Under the pieces are notes generated by a model that ran no database searches, had not been told where the DNA came from, and worked only from the letters and a program-made list of their open reading frames with translations. From Argyresthia goedartella (taxonomy: Eukaryota > Arthropoda > Insecta > Lepidoptera > Argyresthiidae), in contig OX463827.1 of NCBI GenBank assembly GCA_949825045.1, forward strand, positions 7,834,501 to 7,898,500: a stretch of 64,000 bases of DNA, given 5' to 3'. The number at the start of each line of letters is the position of its first letter. Position 1 is the stretch's first letter. Of this stretch, positions 20,369-31,853 are shown one piece after another. Both the position numbers and the translations under genes were made by a program.

Positions 20369-22558
20369 ACAGTATAATAAGAAATGGAAATTGGAATATG
20401 TTTTCGTATGATGAAAATTAGGTTTTCCATCCTCCAATGAATCAACCTAAAGAGACCCGGATGAGCACCGACGTTAAGTCAAATTTCTTCCATAATGTTA
20501 ATTTTATGATCAAACTTGAGTAATTTTCTTCCACTGCGGAGATAGGAGCTGGGAGCCATTATGCACAAATGTACTAGTACTTATGTGCTGGCCTTCGGAA
20601 GTTTTGGGCCACTTTGGGAGACTTTTTGGATAACCTACGTGTATTGTCAAACTTCCTCTGGGAAGCAAAGGTAAGAAGAGAGAAGAGAGAAGTTAAAGGA
20701 TTCCTTCTCTTCGGCCAGGCTCAATGCGACAGCCCAAATTTTGAAGGGAGTTCAAAGCACAGATGATATGAAAGATTCTCATTACCGCTTATTTAAGCAT
20801 AACTTTATAAGTACAGAAGTCTGTGCATTCGGCCATTCATCTCCTTCTATGTCTTTTCGGGTTGGCAAGGCACAAGCGGTCATTGACTCCTACCTACCAC
20901 TATGCTCGTAATGGGTTAGTGATACTTAATTACTACAGGCAACGTTCGACATTACTGTCGCTAAGCGAATCTTGGTAGCGGTCGCGCATCGTTACTATGG
21001 CTACCAACCGTTACCATGGTTACCATGTATGATTTGGTTTGGAGTAGCAGTCGGCTCAGTGTCCGCTGCCGCCTGCTTCTGCTCCTGGTGGTTGGCCAGT
21101 CAGCTCCGAATATAATTCCCAGCGGATACTATAATGGATTGATAGTGATCCACAATGTCCTTCTTTCAACTCTTCGATTCCCTTGAGAGATACCTCTTAG
21201 ATCTCAGTTTCCTTTCATGGTCGAATGCAGTACAATAAATTTAAATACATACGTATTTGGTGAAAAGCAATTTCGATGATAGCCCTTTCATTTTTATTTC
21301 AACGAACACGTGACTTCCGGCATAAATCCGTTGTTCACTGCATAAATCCAACGAGCCAGTGAAACATATTTGTTTCAAGAATCGCCCCTTTGGTACGGCG
21401 ATAAATCGCATCGCAGATTGGTGGATATCGCAGCTCTGGATATATATTGATATAACTGTGGGTACAATACATTAATAGTCTTTCCAAGGGGCACAGGCCT
21501 TTGCACAGATACGAGTAAGATGCCATACTCCACCACGCCGGCCGGGGATATAAAATGTATATTTTTGGTACACAATGTGCCACAGAATATCTTTATCGTT
21601 GGCTGCTAAATTCCGCCTACTGCTGGGTATTATTTGCTGCACATATCAGGTCGTCAGCCATACTTATCCAGGACTAACCCAACTTTTTTGATAAATCGTC
21701 AACCCAGGGCGATAGCCCGGCCACCTCGGTTTCGAGTATTTGACCGAGCGAGCGAAGCGAGTGACTCGTCTCCGTTCAAGATTTTGTAAAAATGGTTCCG
21801 TATGTCCGGATGTTATCCGTTACAGGCCGAATTTCCCTACTGATTTCTGAGCAGGTTCGATAATTAAATATAATTTTTCGTTGATTTAGTTTTTTGATTT
21901 TTTTCAAAATGGCGGAGACGTGGGGGTTTTAATATGTCAAAAAACCGCTACATTCCAAACAGCTTGACGGATTTTAACAAATGGAGTGTCGTTGGATTTA
22001 TGGAGACCGTGAGATTACACCAGGCTATATAATTTAAGTAAAAAGTCGGGATTAAAACCGCAAAATGTAGTTTACAAAGATGTTCGTGCGGCTACATTCA
22101 TACTCCATGTACGTAACCAGGTGCCATAAGTTGGTACATGAAATAAAGTGTCACACGCGAGGTCTACAGCTCACAAAGCCACTAGTTATATTTCTATGTA
22201 GTCTAATTATCTAAGTACTAATTATCATTTAATGTTCTCTGGCCCCACAAAAAATACTTCGTTTAGCATGCGCAGGACCAACTTATCTGGGAGTACACCG
22301 ATGACATTGTTCACAGTTTTGAGCTTGAACGTTAGTTGGACGGTGAAAACTTGCAACTCCAATTGTATGCACCTGTACTTACGCCTTTAGTTCGAGGTTG
22401 AACGTACTAACAGCGCTGTGGTTTCCGACTCAAAAGCTCCGAGGAAAACTTTCGTGCGAGCTTTGAGGAAATAACGGCTAGAAGGAACGTCAGTAAATGC
22501 AAATGCAAGCGTTTGTCGGTGCCTCCGGAGATGCAAATTATGATTACTAACGTAATGT
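20369..22558. other. Unassigned non-coding stretch with E1 debris
   Basis: No gene is supported; frames of 66-82 aa at 21335-21583 have no motif. GAGCGAGCGAAGCGAG at about 21745-21760 is a GC-rich short repeat. 22065-22145 is an old E1 interior fragment (TAGTTTACAAAGATGTTCG, TCCATGTACGTAACCAGG). A piece near 21488-21515 (GGGGCACAGGCCTTTGCAC) resembles 17690 and 59155, marking another diffuse repeat. Confidence 0.45.
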
Positions 22559-22806
22559 CACGCGTTTTCCCATACGGGGTGGCAGAGAAAAATTGTGCGC
22601 TTTGGAGAAAAAAAGAGAAAAAAGGTTTTGGAGTAATAAAAGTTTACCCACGATGTTTTTCATCACTGTTAGGTCTGTAGAATGAAAGCACTTAAGATAA
22701 ATGACTTATATCTAAGTTAAGTACTAATACTTAAATGGTCAGCACTGGGCTTCGAACTTGCACCTGCTGCGAGAGAAGCAAACGTGAATGCCAATAGACC
22801 ACGGAG
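22559..22806 (-). mobile_element. S3 SINE, diverged
   Basis: On the minus strand: the head GTGGTCTATTGGCATTCACG, a B-box relic (AAGTTCGAAGCCC complement at about 22750-22760), and the 3' end CTGCCACCCCGTATGGGAAA. The middle of the element carries an AGAAAAAAAG-type run in place of the usual CAACGTGGGC segment. No target duplication was clear. It is older than the copy at 16593-16880. Confidence 0.75.
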
Positions 22807-23264
22807 CTCTATAATTGCTATGATTTTTTATATTCATAATTTGTAGTTATCTTATTACTACATTGATTCATTAACCAGAGAGGCTTTAATTAATCGTGAC
22901 TCTTTCATTAACATAACTCCATAACACCACTACTATCCAGGGTCTAAAATATCTAAACATATTCTATGAGGTAAGGTAACATTCTGAATAATTTTCACTA
23001 TGAGACCGATTTGATCAGAGCAATTTCAGGATGTACGTAGATTTTATTAAGCCTGGAGTTATCCTTTTGAAGTCAATTCCTAATAAGCGAGTAGTTAAGA
23101 TCCCATCCTATTGTAAGTTAAGATTAAAACAAATATTGATTTAGGGCTCATAAAGTAAACATCATACAATTTATCAATTTATGTATCCCTTTTAGGGTTG
23201 CGGGATATTTGCATATTTCAAGGAAGCTATTTTATACACACACGTTAGAGATGCTTGGGTAATA

Positions 23265-23500
23265 CCAAAGATATATACCAAATTTAATAATATTTTGAGA
23301 TTTAAAAACACAAAATCACCCCTCTTGTGGTCGTTTTTATTATATGTAGTGATTTTCACCAAAAAATACGAATTCAAAGTAATTTCAAACATCACCCCAA
23401 AGGCCACAGACAAATGCACCCCATCAGAGGAAGTGAAGTCATAATTATTGTCAGGAAGGGACAGAGAGCCATGCGTTATTCTCCCATTCATTTTCTATGC
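23265..23500 (+). repeat. Interspersed repeat shared with 5030-5260
   Basis: Diverged copy of the segment at 5030-5260: AAATTTAATAATATTTTGAG, AAAAATACGAATTCAAAGT and CACCCCATCAGAGGAAGTG match. The minus 99-aa and plus 60-aa frames overlap it and are not supported as genes. Confidence 0.55.
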
Positions 23501-23799
23501 GAAAAATGAGAAAGAGATCGACGCATAGCTCTGTCTCTACAGACTATTCCCTTGTATAGTCCTCTCCACCACACATGTCTTACTAGTAAGACTTGCTAGT
23601 GAGATAGCTTATTTAGTTCCAATTTACATCGCAAGACTTTACTGTCAACTGTCAGTTTGAACAGGCGATTTATGGCATTAAGGTGCTAAGAAGTAATATA
23701 AATAAAATAAATACGAATGTGAACGAAAGTGACAGCGTTAATTATTTCCACATAAGAAAGAAAAGAGAGCGTAAACAATGCGCTCGACTGAAACTAAAA

Positions 23800-24143
23800 T
23801 AACGTAGCGCCAAACCACATAAAAATTGTTTAAAAATAAACTACGCAAGTTTGTCAAGAAGATTTTCAAGGAGAGTTTAAGCATACATAATATCCACATT
23901 TTTATGCAATTTTGCAATTAAATATTTTAGGATTTCACAATAACAGGAAAAGTAACTAAATAATTTAGAGGTCTTTTCGTAAATAAATTCTATAAAGAAA
24001 ATTTCATCCAGTCGCGTTTTTCTTCAGTAAAAATCTTAATCAAATACTTAATAAAAGTTAGCCCAACAATCAAATCTGTAAATTACTTTATACTGGAGTA
24101 AATGAACTCGAAAAAAACCCAATTTTTTTACGTATCTCCTTAA
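23800..24143 (+). mobile_element. TTAA-flanked MITE, copy 2 (left end lost)
   Basis: Matches the TTAA MITE from AACGTAGCGCCAAACCAC to the right end CGTATCTCCTTAA (TTAA at 24140-24143). The left ~90 bases, including the GTCCGTGCAAA block, are missing. It is more diverged than the copies at 19940 and 35701. Confidence 0.7.
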
Positions 24144-24194
24144 ATTAGGCTTATGTTTAAACGATTACCAAAAACGCACCTATTTTACTACCAA

Positions 24195-24246
24195 TAAATT
24201 CGAAATGACTGCCACAATATCCATTCTGGCAGTCATTTCGAATTTA
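24195..24246. repeat. Near-perfect 20-bp inverted repeat, 12-base loop
   Basis: AAATTCGAAATGACTGCCA at 24196-24214 is exactly inverted at 24227-24245. It ends directly against a truncated DH element, so the palindrome may have been created at the breakpoint that removed the DH 5' half. Confidence 0.9.
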
Positions 24247-24383
24247 ACAACTCAATGCCACAGTGCCGGTCAAACATGCGGTTCCTGAACACATCAAAGA
24301 GAGCTTAAGATATGTGTGTAGATAAACTAGTGTATGTAACTGTACATAATTAGGCATTATGTAACAGTCACATAAACTACTAT
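24246..24383 (+). repeat. DH double-hairpin element, copy 3 (partial)
   Basis: Starts in the 3' arm of hairpin 1 (GCCGGTCAAACATGCGGTTC) and keeps ACTAGTGTATGTAACTGTAC. It jumps from TAATTAGGCATTA directly to TGTAACAGTCACATAAAC, so most of hairpin 2, including both CTCGAG arms and the loop, is gone. The deletion joins short CATTA repeats. Confidence 0.75.
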
Positions 24384-25951
24384 AATCAAGACATGGACTG
24401 GGGCAGGACTGTTGAAACTGTTTTATCAAGTTAACAGCATCTCATATTACAAATGGCAACATCAGAGAGACATTAAGTGGTTGTTTAACTTTAACTCCAA
24501 ATGTCCACCAAATTGTGTTTGGATAAAAGATCCATCCATCAAGACCATCAAATTATCAAAATTATTTATTTAACTGCGAAACTGTGACACGCCATGTGAA
24601 AAACACGCGGTTTTTTTGTCTGATTTGTTTGCCAGTATCTCTTGGTTCAAGACTTTCATGGTTTATACACTACTAATCTACCGACCAAACCGACAAAAAC
24701 TGTCAGACAGACGGTATAGACAGTATAGACGGCACTATAAGAGATTTTCTGAACGCAGTCTCGGAGGTTCCATTTCTGCTCTTGCGTTTTGGCGACAATT
24801 TTATAAAAAAATCCTTAACCAGTAGACCCTAAAACGGAACTTTTATGACAGACGTCACCTAGAGTACTGTAGATTCTATTGTGGGCATTTATAGGCAAAA
24901 TACATAAAATTTGCCTTAATTGTTGTGTCATTATTTTTTCTTTTCCGGCCAGCAGACAAGCAAAAGGGTTAAGGTGGTATAGCGTTTCAAAATCAATAGT
25001 CTTGAATACCAAAGGCGTTAGATAACGCCAATTTTCCGTTTTAGGTTTAAAATTTTATTACCATGGCTTAAGGATCAAAATCGCGACCTATCCCAAGGGA
25101 GAGAGAGAGGTTAAAAAGCCTTTTACTGTTGGACCGTTCATATTCTATAAATTTTATTCCTCAAAAATTCATAACGTCGCTAAAGAATAACTTCAAACAA
25201 GCGATAAATCTCTATTCGTGACTCTGCAAAAACCGTCTAGGCGCCGTGCACTCGAAAAGACTTATAAAAACACGCCATAATTTGATGATTCAGTAAAAAG
25301 GTAATCTCATAGGATAAGAGTTGTACTCGCATTCTTACGTTATGAATAGTAAATAAATCATGTCGAACCCTCCTACGGACATTAGGAGGCACAAAGAAAA
25401 AGTATGAAAGGATTTTTAGGGGTATCTCCAGACTGATGATGTTGCTGATATAGACTTTGGGTAAAACATATATGGCTATAGTACCAATACTGGGTAGCCA
25501 GGGCTGTAAGATCATCACAACGATCCCAATGTTGAATTGTCTTAATGTTTTTGTGTACTGTAAGGTAGGTTGTATATTGTATACGGGCCTCTTTAGAGTG
25601 GGTGTCACTCTGGCACCGTTACTTGTTTGTAGTTTAAAAAAAGAAAGAGGTTTAGGATGTGAGAAGTCAATGTGACACACTTCACCGTAGGCTTCGGCCA
25701 GTGACTGAGCTGAATTATAGTGAGGATTAGATTAGTGGCTATCGAGCCAGTTGTGGATCCCTTTTATAAAAAGTGTTTATAACTAAAAGAAACCAAATAA
25801 AAAAATACAAGCCCATAAATATAAAGTATTTATATTATATCCCACACAGGGCTAGCAAATAGATAGTGCTAAATAGATAGTTCTCAAGAGTACGACTACG
25901 GCATTGGTGCAAGGAGCGCTACAGTACCTAGTACACAAAGCGTGTTAGAAC
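24384..25951. other. Unassigned stretch with a 147-aa minus frame
   Basis: No gene is confidently supported. The minus frame at 25237-25680 (147 aa) has long hydrophobic segments encoded by AT-rich DNA and no motif I recognise. The plus frame at 24616-24825 includes an E1-like GACAGACGG run. TTAGGAGGCACAAAG and GTGACTGAGC-type fragments near 25390 and 25705 look like decayed transposon sequence. Confidence 0.35.
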
Positions 25952-26368
25952 AAAAAAAACGGTCAAGTGCGAGTCTTAATTGCGCACGAAGGGTTCCGTA
26001 CCACCGTTAAATGGAAGCGATAGTGTGGAGTGAATAGTTTGGATTTTACACAGCAAAATATTGTTTACAAAGTTATTGGTGCGGTTACTTTCACACTCCA
26101 TGTACGTAACCAGGTGCATCCATAAGTTTGTATGTGGTATTGAAAGAATTGTTGTATGGGAGCCCCCTTAAATATTCCTTTTATCCTGTTTTTTAGTATT
26201 TGTTGTTATAGCGGCAACATAAATACATAATCTGTGAAAATTTCAACTCTCTAGCTAGCTAGGTTCTGGAGATACAGGCTGGTGATAGACGGACGGACGG
26301 ACGGACGGACGGATAGCGGAGTCTTAGTAATAGGGTCCCGTTTGGAACCCTTCGGGTACGGAACCCTA
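25952..26368 (+). mobile_element. E1 repeat, near full length
   Basis: Starts with the outer arm AAACGGTCAAGTGCGAGTC, then GCACGAAGGGTTCCGTACC, the interior with GTGGAGTGAATAGTTTGG and TTGTTTACAAAGTTATTGG, a (GGAC)n microsatellite (26291-26312), and the end GGGTACGGAACCCTAAAA. Non-coding. This is a good reference copy for the family in the window. Confidence 0.85.
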
Positions 26369-26424
26369 AAAAAAGATTAAGATAATTCAACATTTCAATC
26401 ATATTGATAAACATCATCGTGAAA

Positions 26425-26545
26425 ATTTACATACAGGCACTTACATTGCGTCTGGCCCCACACTAGGATACCCTGTGTCGTGGGAACCAGAAACAGCGAC
26501 GTCACACCCATATAAACATCCAAGACCTGGGTTTTTTTATGTGGG
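26425..26545 (-). mobile_element. S2 SINE, 3' body only, reversed
   Basis: The minus strand reads CCAGGTCTTGGATGTTTATA, GACGTCGCTGTTTCTGG, ACGACACAGGGTATCCTAGT and GTGGGGCCAGACGCAATG. The tRNA head is missing on the right. It preserves the S2 tail domain best in the window. Confidence 0.8.
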
Positions 26546-27112
26546 TAAGAATACTGGGTATAAGCTTATATGATTTTCATGGGATCTGATTTTCCTGGAA
26601 TCCTTTCTATGAATAATTGTGAATTAATCAAATATAAAAAACTAAGAGTAAAAGTTTCTCAAGCAATGGAATCAAAATAAAAAGGAAGCCACCCACACAC
26701 GTTATTTTCTAGATCGAATCGTGTGGAAAGAAAAATCTCATCAAATCGGACCACCTTTTTACAACAAAAGGCCCAGCAGAATTCTCGCAAATAAAAGTTT
26801 CTTAAACTTGTTACAATTGAAACAAAAGTAAATTATAAAGACGCACACCGGCAAGAGGGGAATTATGAAAAATGGCTGCCGATGTTCCATTTTTTTGTAA
26901 CTATGTGGCCGAGGTAAAGAACTTTGTTTTTTCAGCCCGAACAAATTGCTTATGACCGCCTGCTGTTTTCGTGAAACTTATTGGTATTTTTAGGTATGTT
27001 ACGCCACCGCAGAAAGTAGGTACTTTTTGAACGTGGGGTCTTTGATGCGTAATATTTTTTAATGCCGTTTCGCTACCATTTACCATAAAAGGGAAACTTA
27101 CTAAATAAAACA

Positions 27113-27190
27113 TAAAAATCGGTCAAGTGCAAGTCGGACCCGCACACGAAGGGTTTCCTTACCATCGTACGAGAAATCCTAGTTCCGGTA
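27113..27190 (+). mobile_element. E1 outer-arm fragment
   Basis: AAATCGGTCAAGTGCAAGTC followed by CACACGAAGGGTTTCC and TACCATCGTAC matches the left arm of E1 and stops. A similar orphan arm lies at 31308-31362. Confidence 0.65.
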
Positions 27191-27393
27191 CCAGTCCCGA
27201 TACTGATTGCGGAACCGAGGTCAAACCATTTGCACCTCTGACAACGAAGCTGATAATGAATTGATTGATTTATTTTCAAAGGTCTTTATTCACATAAAAT
27301 TTACATATATCAGAACCCAGTGTACATTAAGATCCTAGGTCTAATAAATCATAACATAATATATTTACAGGTACTTATAATAACCCATATATA

Positions 27394-28702
27394 CATAGTC
27401 AGGTCATAAGTTCTGTCACATGTGCAATATGAAATAATTTAGACATGTTTATTATTTATGTAAACATTTATATAGCAAAATGAACTTAATAAAACATAGA
27501 TTCTTATGGTAATAAAGTTTATTCAAAATGACCCCCGCGATTTTGAATACAGGCCTTTATTCTGCGCGGCCAGTCGTCTATCGCAGCACGAACGAGGTCC
27601 ATGTCAATATCGGCGGCTGCCTTAATCAAGGATGCCTTGAGTGACTCCAAATCAGGATGAGGCTTTGAGCAGGCCTTTTCCTCCAAGTGTTGCCATATCT
27701 TGTAATCTAACGGACTCAAACCTGGACTGGAGGAGGACCAGTCTTCGTGCCGGATGAAGTCGATTTCACGCGCCGCCAGCCAGTCTTGTGTGCTTTTCGC
27801 TCTATGAGCTGGCGCAGAATCTTGTTGGAATACCCAGTGCCTGTTATTAAACATGGTATGAGAAACAGGTTCCACAAGGTTCTTGAGGACTGTATTTTGA
27901 TACACAACTGCATTCGTTTTTACGCCTTTCTCACAAAAATGTATCTCAGTTAAGCCCCAATAAGAGACTCCCAACCAAACCATAAGTGAGGATGGAAAAT
28001 GACCTCGTTGGACACGCGGAATACGGTTGCTCGCTTCTTCACTGCTGTGTGCGTACACCATATCATTTTGTTTGTTGTAGCTCACTTCCACGGTGAAAAT
28101 TTTTTCATCCGAAAAAAGAATTTCCCGATGCTTTTTTCCCGCGTACCGCTTCAACAAAGCGCGGCATCTCTTCAGTCTCAGGTCCATTAAACGAGCGTCC
28201 AAACGATGTTCTGTTTTTCTACGATATGCCCTAAGCCCTAATTCTTCATTTAACACCCTTTTCACCGTGGTCCTGCTTAACCCCATCTGAAGGACCAACA
28301 GTTTCTGCTTACGTATGGGATTTCTTTGAATTCGCGCCTTCACAGCTTTTATCACCGCTGTAGTCCTAACAGAGCGAGGGCGACCACTTCTTGACCTGTC
28401 ATCTACACTAGAGTCTTCATTGTATCGTTTTATGGTACGATAAACGAATCTTTTGGTTATATTCAAATTTTTCAGTAAGTCGAAAATCTGAATTGGCGCA
28501 TAACCGCAACGATGCAACGCAATAACTGCGACACGGTCTTCTTTAAGTGTCCACTCCATATTTAAAGATGAGGAAAATTCTAAAAGGTACACATTTTTAT
28601 TTTCATGAAAAATTCGAAATTCGAATTCAATCAAAAAAATTGTGGCCAGCGTTCTAAATTCAAAAGTTTTTATTGTGTGACAGAACTTATGACCTGACTG
28701 TG
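27394..28702 (-). mobile_element. Complete maT-type (DD37D) mariner-like transposon
   Basis: A 1309-bp DNA transposon with 27-bp terminal inverted repeats differing at one base (left at 27394-27420, right at 28676-28702; core GTCAGGTCATAAGTTCTG). It is flanked by TA at 27392-27393 and 28703-28704, the expected Tc1/mariner target duplication. It contains one uninterrupted transposase gene on the minus strand. Its left flank carries TCAAAGGTCTTTATTCAC, which looks like the 3' end of another LINE in reverse. Intact ends plus an intact frame make it the youngest autonomous element visible here. Confidence 0.95.
27519..28559 (-). CDS. maT/DD37D mariner-family transposase (346 aa)
   Basis: Catalyses cut-and-paste movement of the surrounding element by binding its inverted repeats and cutting at TA sites in the nucleus. 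I take the start at MEWTLKEDR because it begins the recognisable helix-turn-helix; the frame stays open 25 codons further upstream. Residues 1-50 form the first helix-turn-helix; a GRPRS linker follows at about 60; a second helix-turn-helix covers about 65-115. The catalytic triad is D151 (LFSDEK), D247 (QQDSAPAH) and D285 (SPLDY), with 37 residues between the last two, which defines the DD37D (maT) clade. The usual SPD before the third aspartate is SPG here, not itself catalytic. There are no stops or frameshifts. It ends ...RRIKACIQNRGGHFE, complete for the family. Confidence 0.95.
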   Translation of the reverse strand: MEWTLKEDRVAVIALHRCGYAPIQIFDLLKNLNITKRFVYRTIKRYNEDSSVDDRSRSGRPRSVRTTAVIKAVKARIQRNPIRKQKLLVLQMGLSRTTVKRVLNEELGLRAYRRKTEHRLDARLMDLRLKRCRALLKRYAGKKHREILFSDEKIFTVEVSYNKQNDMVYAHSSEEASNRIPRVQRGHFPSSLMVWLGVSYWGLTEIHFCEKGVKTNAVVYQNTVLKNLVEPVSHTMFNNRHWVFQQDSAPAHRAKSTQDWLAAREIDFIRHEDWSSSSPGLSPLDYKIWQHLEEKACSKPHPDLESLKASLIKAAADIDMDLVRAAIDDWPRRIKACIQNRGGHFE

Positions 28703-28762
28703 TATATATAAAACTATTGACATGGTTATAATATTGACAATGGTTAGATCAATTAACTGGTA

Positions 28763-30245
28763 GGGGTATTCACTAGGGGTAAATCGACTACGGATGCAGG
28801 TGTTACCCTTATATCTCATATTTATTCTGCATGGGAAGCCGCACAGGATGCTATCGGTGTTTTTTGCGATCTGTCGAAGGCATTTGATTGTGTTGATCAT
28901 GACACGTTACTAATGAAATTAAATCATTACGGAGTTAGAAATAAAGCGTTGGATCTACTAAGATCATACCTAAGCAATATAATTCAAAAGGCAGAAGTCA
29001 ACGGCGTTAAATCTGATGGCTCGGGGGTAAAAATTGGCGTTCCACAAGGTTCCATATTAGGTCCTTTCTTATTCCTGGTATATATTAACGATCTGCCTTT
29101 TAGGGTGGAGAAATTGACTAACATAGTGTTGTTTGCTGATGATACTTCACTGGTCTTCAAAATTGAAAGACAAAAAGAAGATTTTGATGATGTCAATAGA
29201 GTATTATCTTTAACCTTGAATTGGTTCACAGTTAACAATTTATGCTGGTAAAACCAAATGTATCAAATTCTCACTTCCAAATGTCAGGCAAGTTGGGACC
29301 AGTTTAGTGTTGGACAGCAATACGTTAGAATTAGTAAATGACACGAAGTTTCTTGGAATAACCATTGATAACAAATTGCAGTGGGGACCCCACATAGATA
29401 AATTGGCTGGTAAATTAAGTTCTGCGGCTTACGCTGTTAGGAACATCAGACAAAACACGGATGTGGCTACATCTAGGCTAGTATATTTTAGTTACTTTCA
29501 TAGTGTCATGTCCTATGGTATCTTGTTGTGGGGGAAAGCAGCGGATATTCAAACTATTTTAATTTTACAGAAAAGAGCTATTCGAGCAATTTATAATTTA
29601 AAACGCACAGACTCCTTAAGACAGCTTTTTGAAGAAATTGACATACTAACTGTAGCTAGTCAATTTATTTTCGAAAATATAATGTATGTACGCAAGAACC
29701 TTACAAAATTTCCCAAACTTAGCGATAGCTGTAATGTTAACCTAAGAAATAATCACAGACTACTTGCGCCCTGGTTTAGACTAGCGAAGGTTAGCAATTC
29801 TTTCAAGGGTCAATTCATTCTCTACTACAACAAGATACCTCTGGAGATCTTGAAATTGCCATTTGAGCAATTTAAAATCCATGTTAAAGCGACTTCGTCG
29901 AAAAAGGGATATTACAATGTTCAAGATTACTTAAATGATGGGTCTGTATGGGGTTAATCTGGCTCAACACAGACCTTGCTGTTAATAATTTTGTAATTAT
30001 TTATTCCTGCTTATTAATTATGATAATGACTAAATATTATATTTTGTAATAGTTAAGCATAAGCAATTTTTATAAAGAGATCTAAAAATCAATCTGTGGG
30101 AGTTTCTACGCCCTTCTTCTCCCACAGTGGTCCAATGTAGAGAAGTGGCAAAAAATGACGATTGCTAAGTATATGTAAATATCTACAGTAATAAAGACTT
30201 TTGGAATTTGGAATTTTGGAATTTGGAATTTTGGAATTTGGAATT
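28763..30245 (+). pseudogene. LINE-A reverse transcriptase, 5'-truncated, frameshifted
   Basis: The plus frame from about 28763 reads GKSTTDAGV, FCDLSKAFDCVDHD (motif A), GVPQGSILGPFLFLVYINDL (motif B) and FADDTSLVF (motif C), so the catalytic aspartates are intact. The first frame stops at 29251. A small deletion then shifts to the frame of TKCIKFSLPN, TKFLGITIDNKLQWGPHI, SVMSYGILLWGKAAD, and ends GYYNVQDYLNDGSVWG at 29957. A 3' UTR with CAGTAATAAAG and a (TTTGGAA)n tail ends near 30245. The protein matches the Jockey/CR1-group LINE polyproteins common in Lepidoptera; endonuclease and ORF1 are absent. It lies 60 bases beyond the maT element. Confidence 0.9.
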
Positions 30246-30379
30246 TATTTTTCCTCACCCCTTACTGATGTATAAACTTAAAAAAACTATGTTCACTTTG
30301 TGCAGTGTACATATTATTATTACATAAACAATAAATGATTTAGTAATTCGCCGGGGCAGTAATATTTAAACACAAGTCT

Positions 30380-30566
30380 TGAATGGGAACTTCAATTATA
30401 ATATCCTGTGTAGTTCATACATACACAAGTCACATTCTGTGAAATTTTCAACCGTACCGTACCTTTCATGAGTACAGTTCGGTGATGGACAGACAGACAG
30501 GCAGACCGACCACGGAGACTTAGGAAACGGGACCCTTTGACCCCTTTCGGGTACAGAACCCTAACA
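30380..30566 (+). mobile_element. E1 repeat, right half
   Basis: Contains TGTGAAATTTTCAACCGTAC, GGACAGACAGACAGGCAG, GAAACGGGACCCTTTGACCC and the end TCGGGTACAGAACCCTAA. The left half is missing. Confidence 0.7.
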
Positions 30567-30744
30567 ACTGAAAAACCTGTTCATTAAGGTTAGTTTCGCC
30601 AATGTCTCTTAGCACTTCCCGGGAGGACTAACTATCTAAGTATTTCCTGCGCACGGGAGCAACTATTACCCCCTTCCTTATTTGGTCAATTGCCGCACTC
30701 GCAAACTACAACGATTACGTTACTTAAAAGAACCTGTCGTGTCC

Positions 30745-31045
30745 GTCTAGTAATCAATGTCAACATGCATGGTCCATACCGCTTCAGAAATTCGACGAGG
30801 GGCGATGGATCAAGTCTATCACTCGCCGGCGAATTTCCTTAGACCAAAACCAGTACCTGTTGTAAAGTCACTTTAAAAAAAAGAAGGTATGGTGGAGTTT
30901 CTTGCCGTTTTTTCTCAACCCCGAGGCCTACCTTCCGAAACAGTGTAGTCTTTTTTTATATAAAAAAAAATAAGTAACTATAATTTTGACGTTGAATAAG
31001 ATAATTTATTTATTTATATTCAATTAAAAATTGAATCTGATCTGA
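30745..31045 (+). mobile_element. LINE-B 3' UTR fragment
   Basis: GCATGGTCCATACCGCTTC, TTCGACGAGGGGCGATGGAT, GCCGGCGAATTTCCTTAGAC and the AAGGTATGGTGGAGTTTCTT region match, in opposite orientation, the 3' UTR of the LINE at 53395-54180. It ends in ATTGAATCTGATCTGAATC. Confidence 0.7.
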
Positions 31046-31307
31046 ATCATGTCAACTTCTAATTAAAATTTTGATGGCAGCATCTCTAAAACTATTTTGT
31101 TTATCTCGAATGGAGAATAGCAGTACCATATTGGTTCCTATAATGCTGACTGAAAGTTGCACTTTTATCAAGGACGAATATTCCGATTTACGTACTCGCG
31201 CCTCCTTTTCATATACGAATACCAATCCCTTCCTTTGTCATGTGACAGGGGACACAAATCATCCACCATGCGTTTTCCTTTTCGCAGGAGAAAACGCGTA
31301 ATGAAAA

Positions 31308-31362
31308 AGTAAACGGGCAAGTGCAAGTCGGACCCGCGCGCGAAGAGTTCTTTACCACCTCA
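31308..31362 (+). mobile_element. E1 outer-arm fragment
   Basis: AACGGGCAAGTGCAAGTCGG followed by GCGCGCGAAGAGTTC matches the E1 left arm and nothing more. It is the partner of the fragment at 27113-27190. Confidence 0.6.
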
Positions 31363-31494
31363 CAACTGGATAGCCCTTAATGCGCGTTTGTTGATTTGCT
31401 TCACTCAGTTCGTGAGGTATCCACCTTTCAAGCTTTTTCACCTTCCCAATTTGCTTCAAGTGTATTAAAACAGTTTTATCATATTTATTTGAGA

Positions 31495-31853
31495 AATTAA
31501 AAAAGCATGTTAAAGCGACTTTGTCGAAAAAGGGATATTACAATGTTCAAGATTACTTAAATGACAGGACTGTATGGGGTTAATCTGGCTCAACACAGAC
31601 CTTGCTGTTAAAAGTTTTGTAATTATTTATTCCTGCTTATTAATCATAACAATTAAATTTTTCATATTTGTATTAGTTAAGCACAACCTATTTTTAAAAG
31701 AGATCTAAAAATCAATCTGTGGGAATTTCTACGCCCTTCTACTCCCACAGTGGTCCAATGTAGAGAAGAGGCAAAAAATGACGTTTGCTAAGTATATCTA
31801 AATATCTACAGTAATAAAGTACTTTGACTTTTGACTTTGACTTTATCACTAAC
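31495..31853 (+). mobile_element. LINE-A 3' end, truncated, (TTTGACT)n tail
   Basis: Very similar to 29875-30200: ATGTTAAAGCGACTTTGTCG, AAGGGATATTACAATGTTC, CTCAACACAGACCTTGCTG, then CAGTAATAAAGTAC and a CTTTGACTTTT tail. The tail runs straight into a mariner coding sequence at 31854, so this copy inserted into, or recombined with, that mariner. Confidence 0.85.

Noticed and set aside
25237..25680. 147-aa membrane protein gene on the minus strand
   Set aside because: Hydrophobic residues follow from AT-rich codons; no motif, no homologous frame nearby and no plausible splice context.
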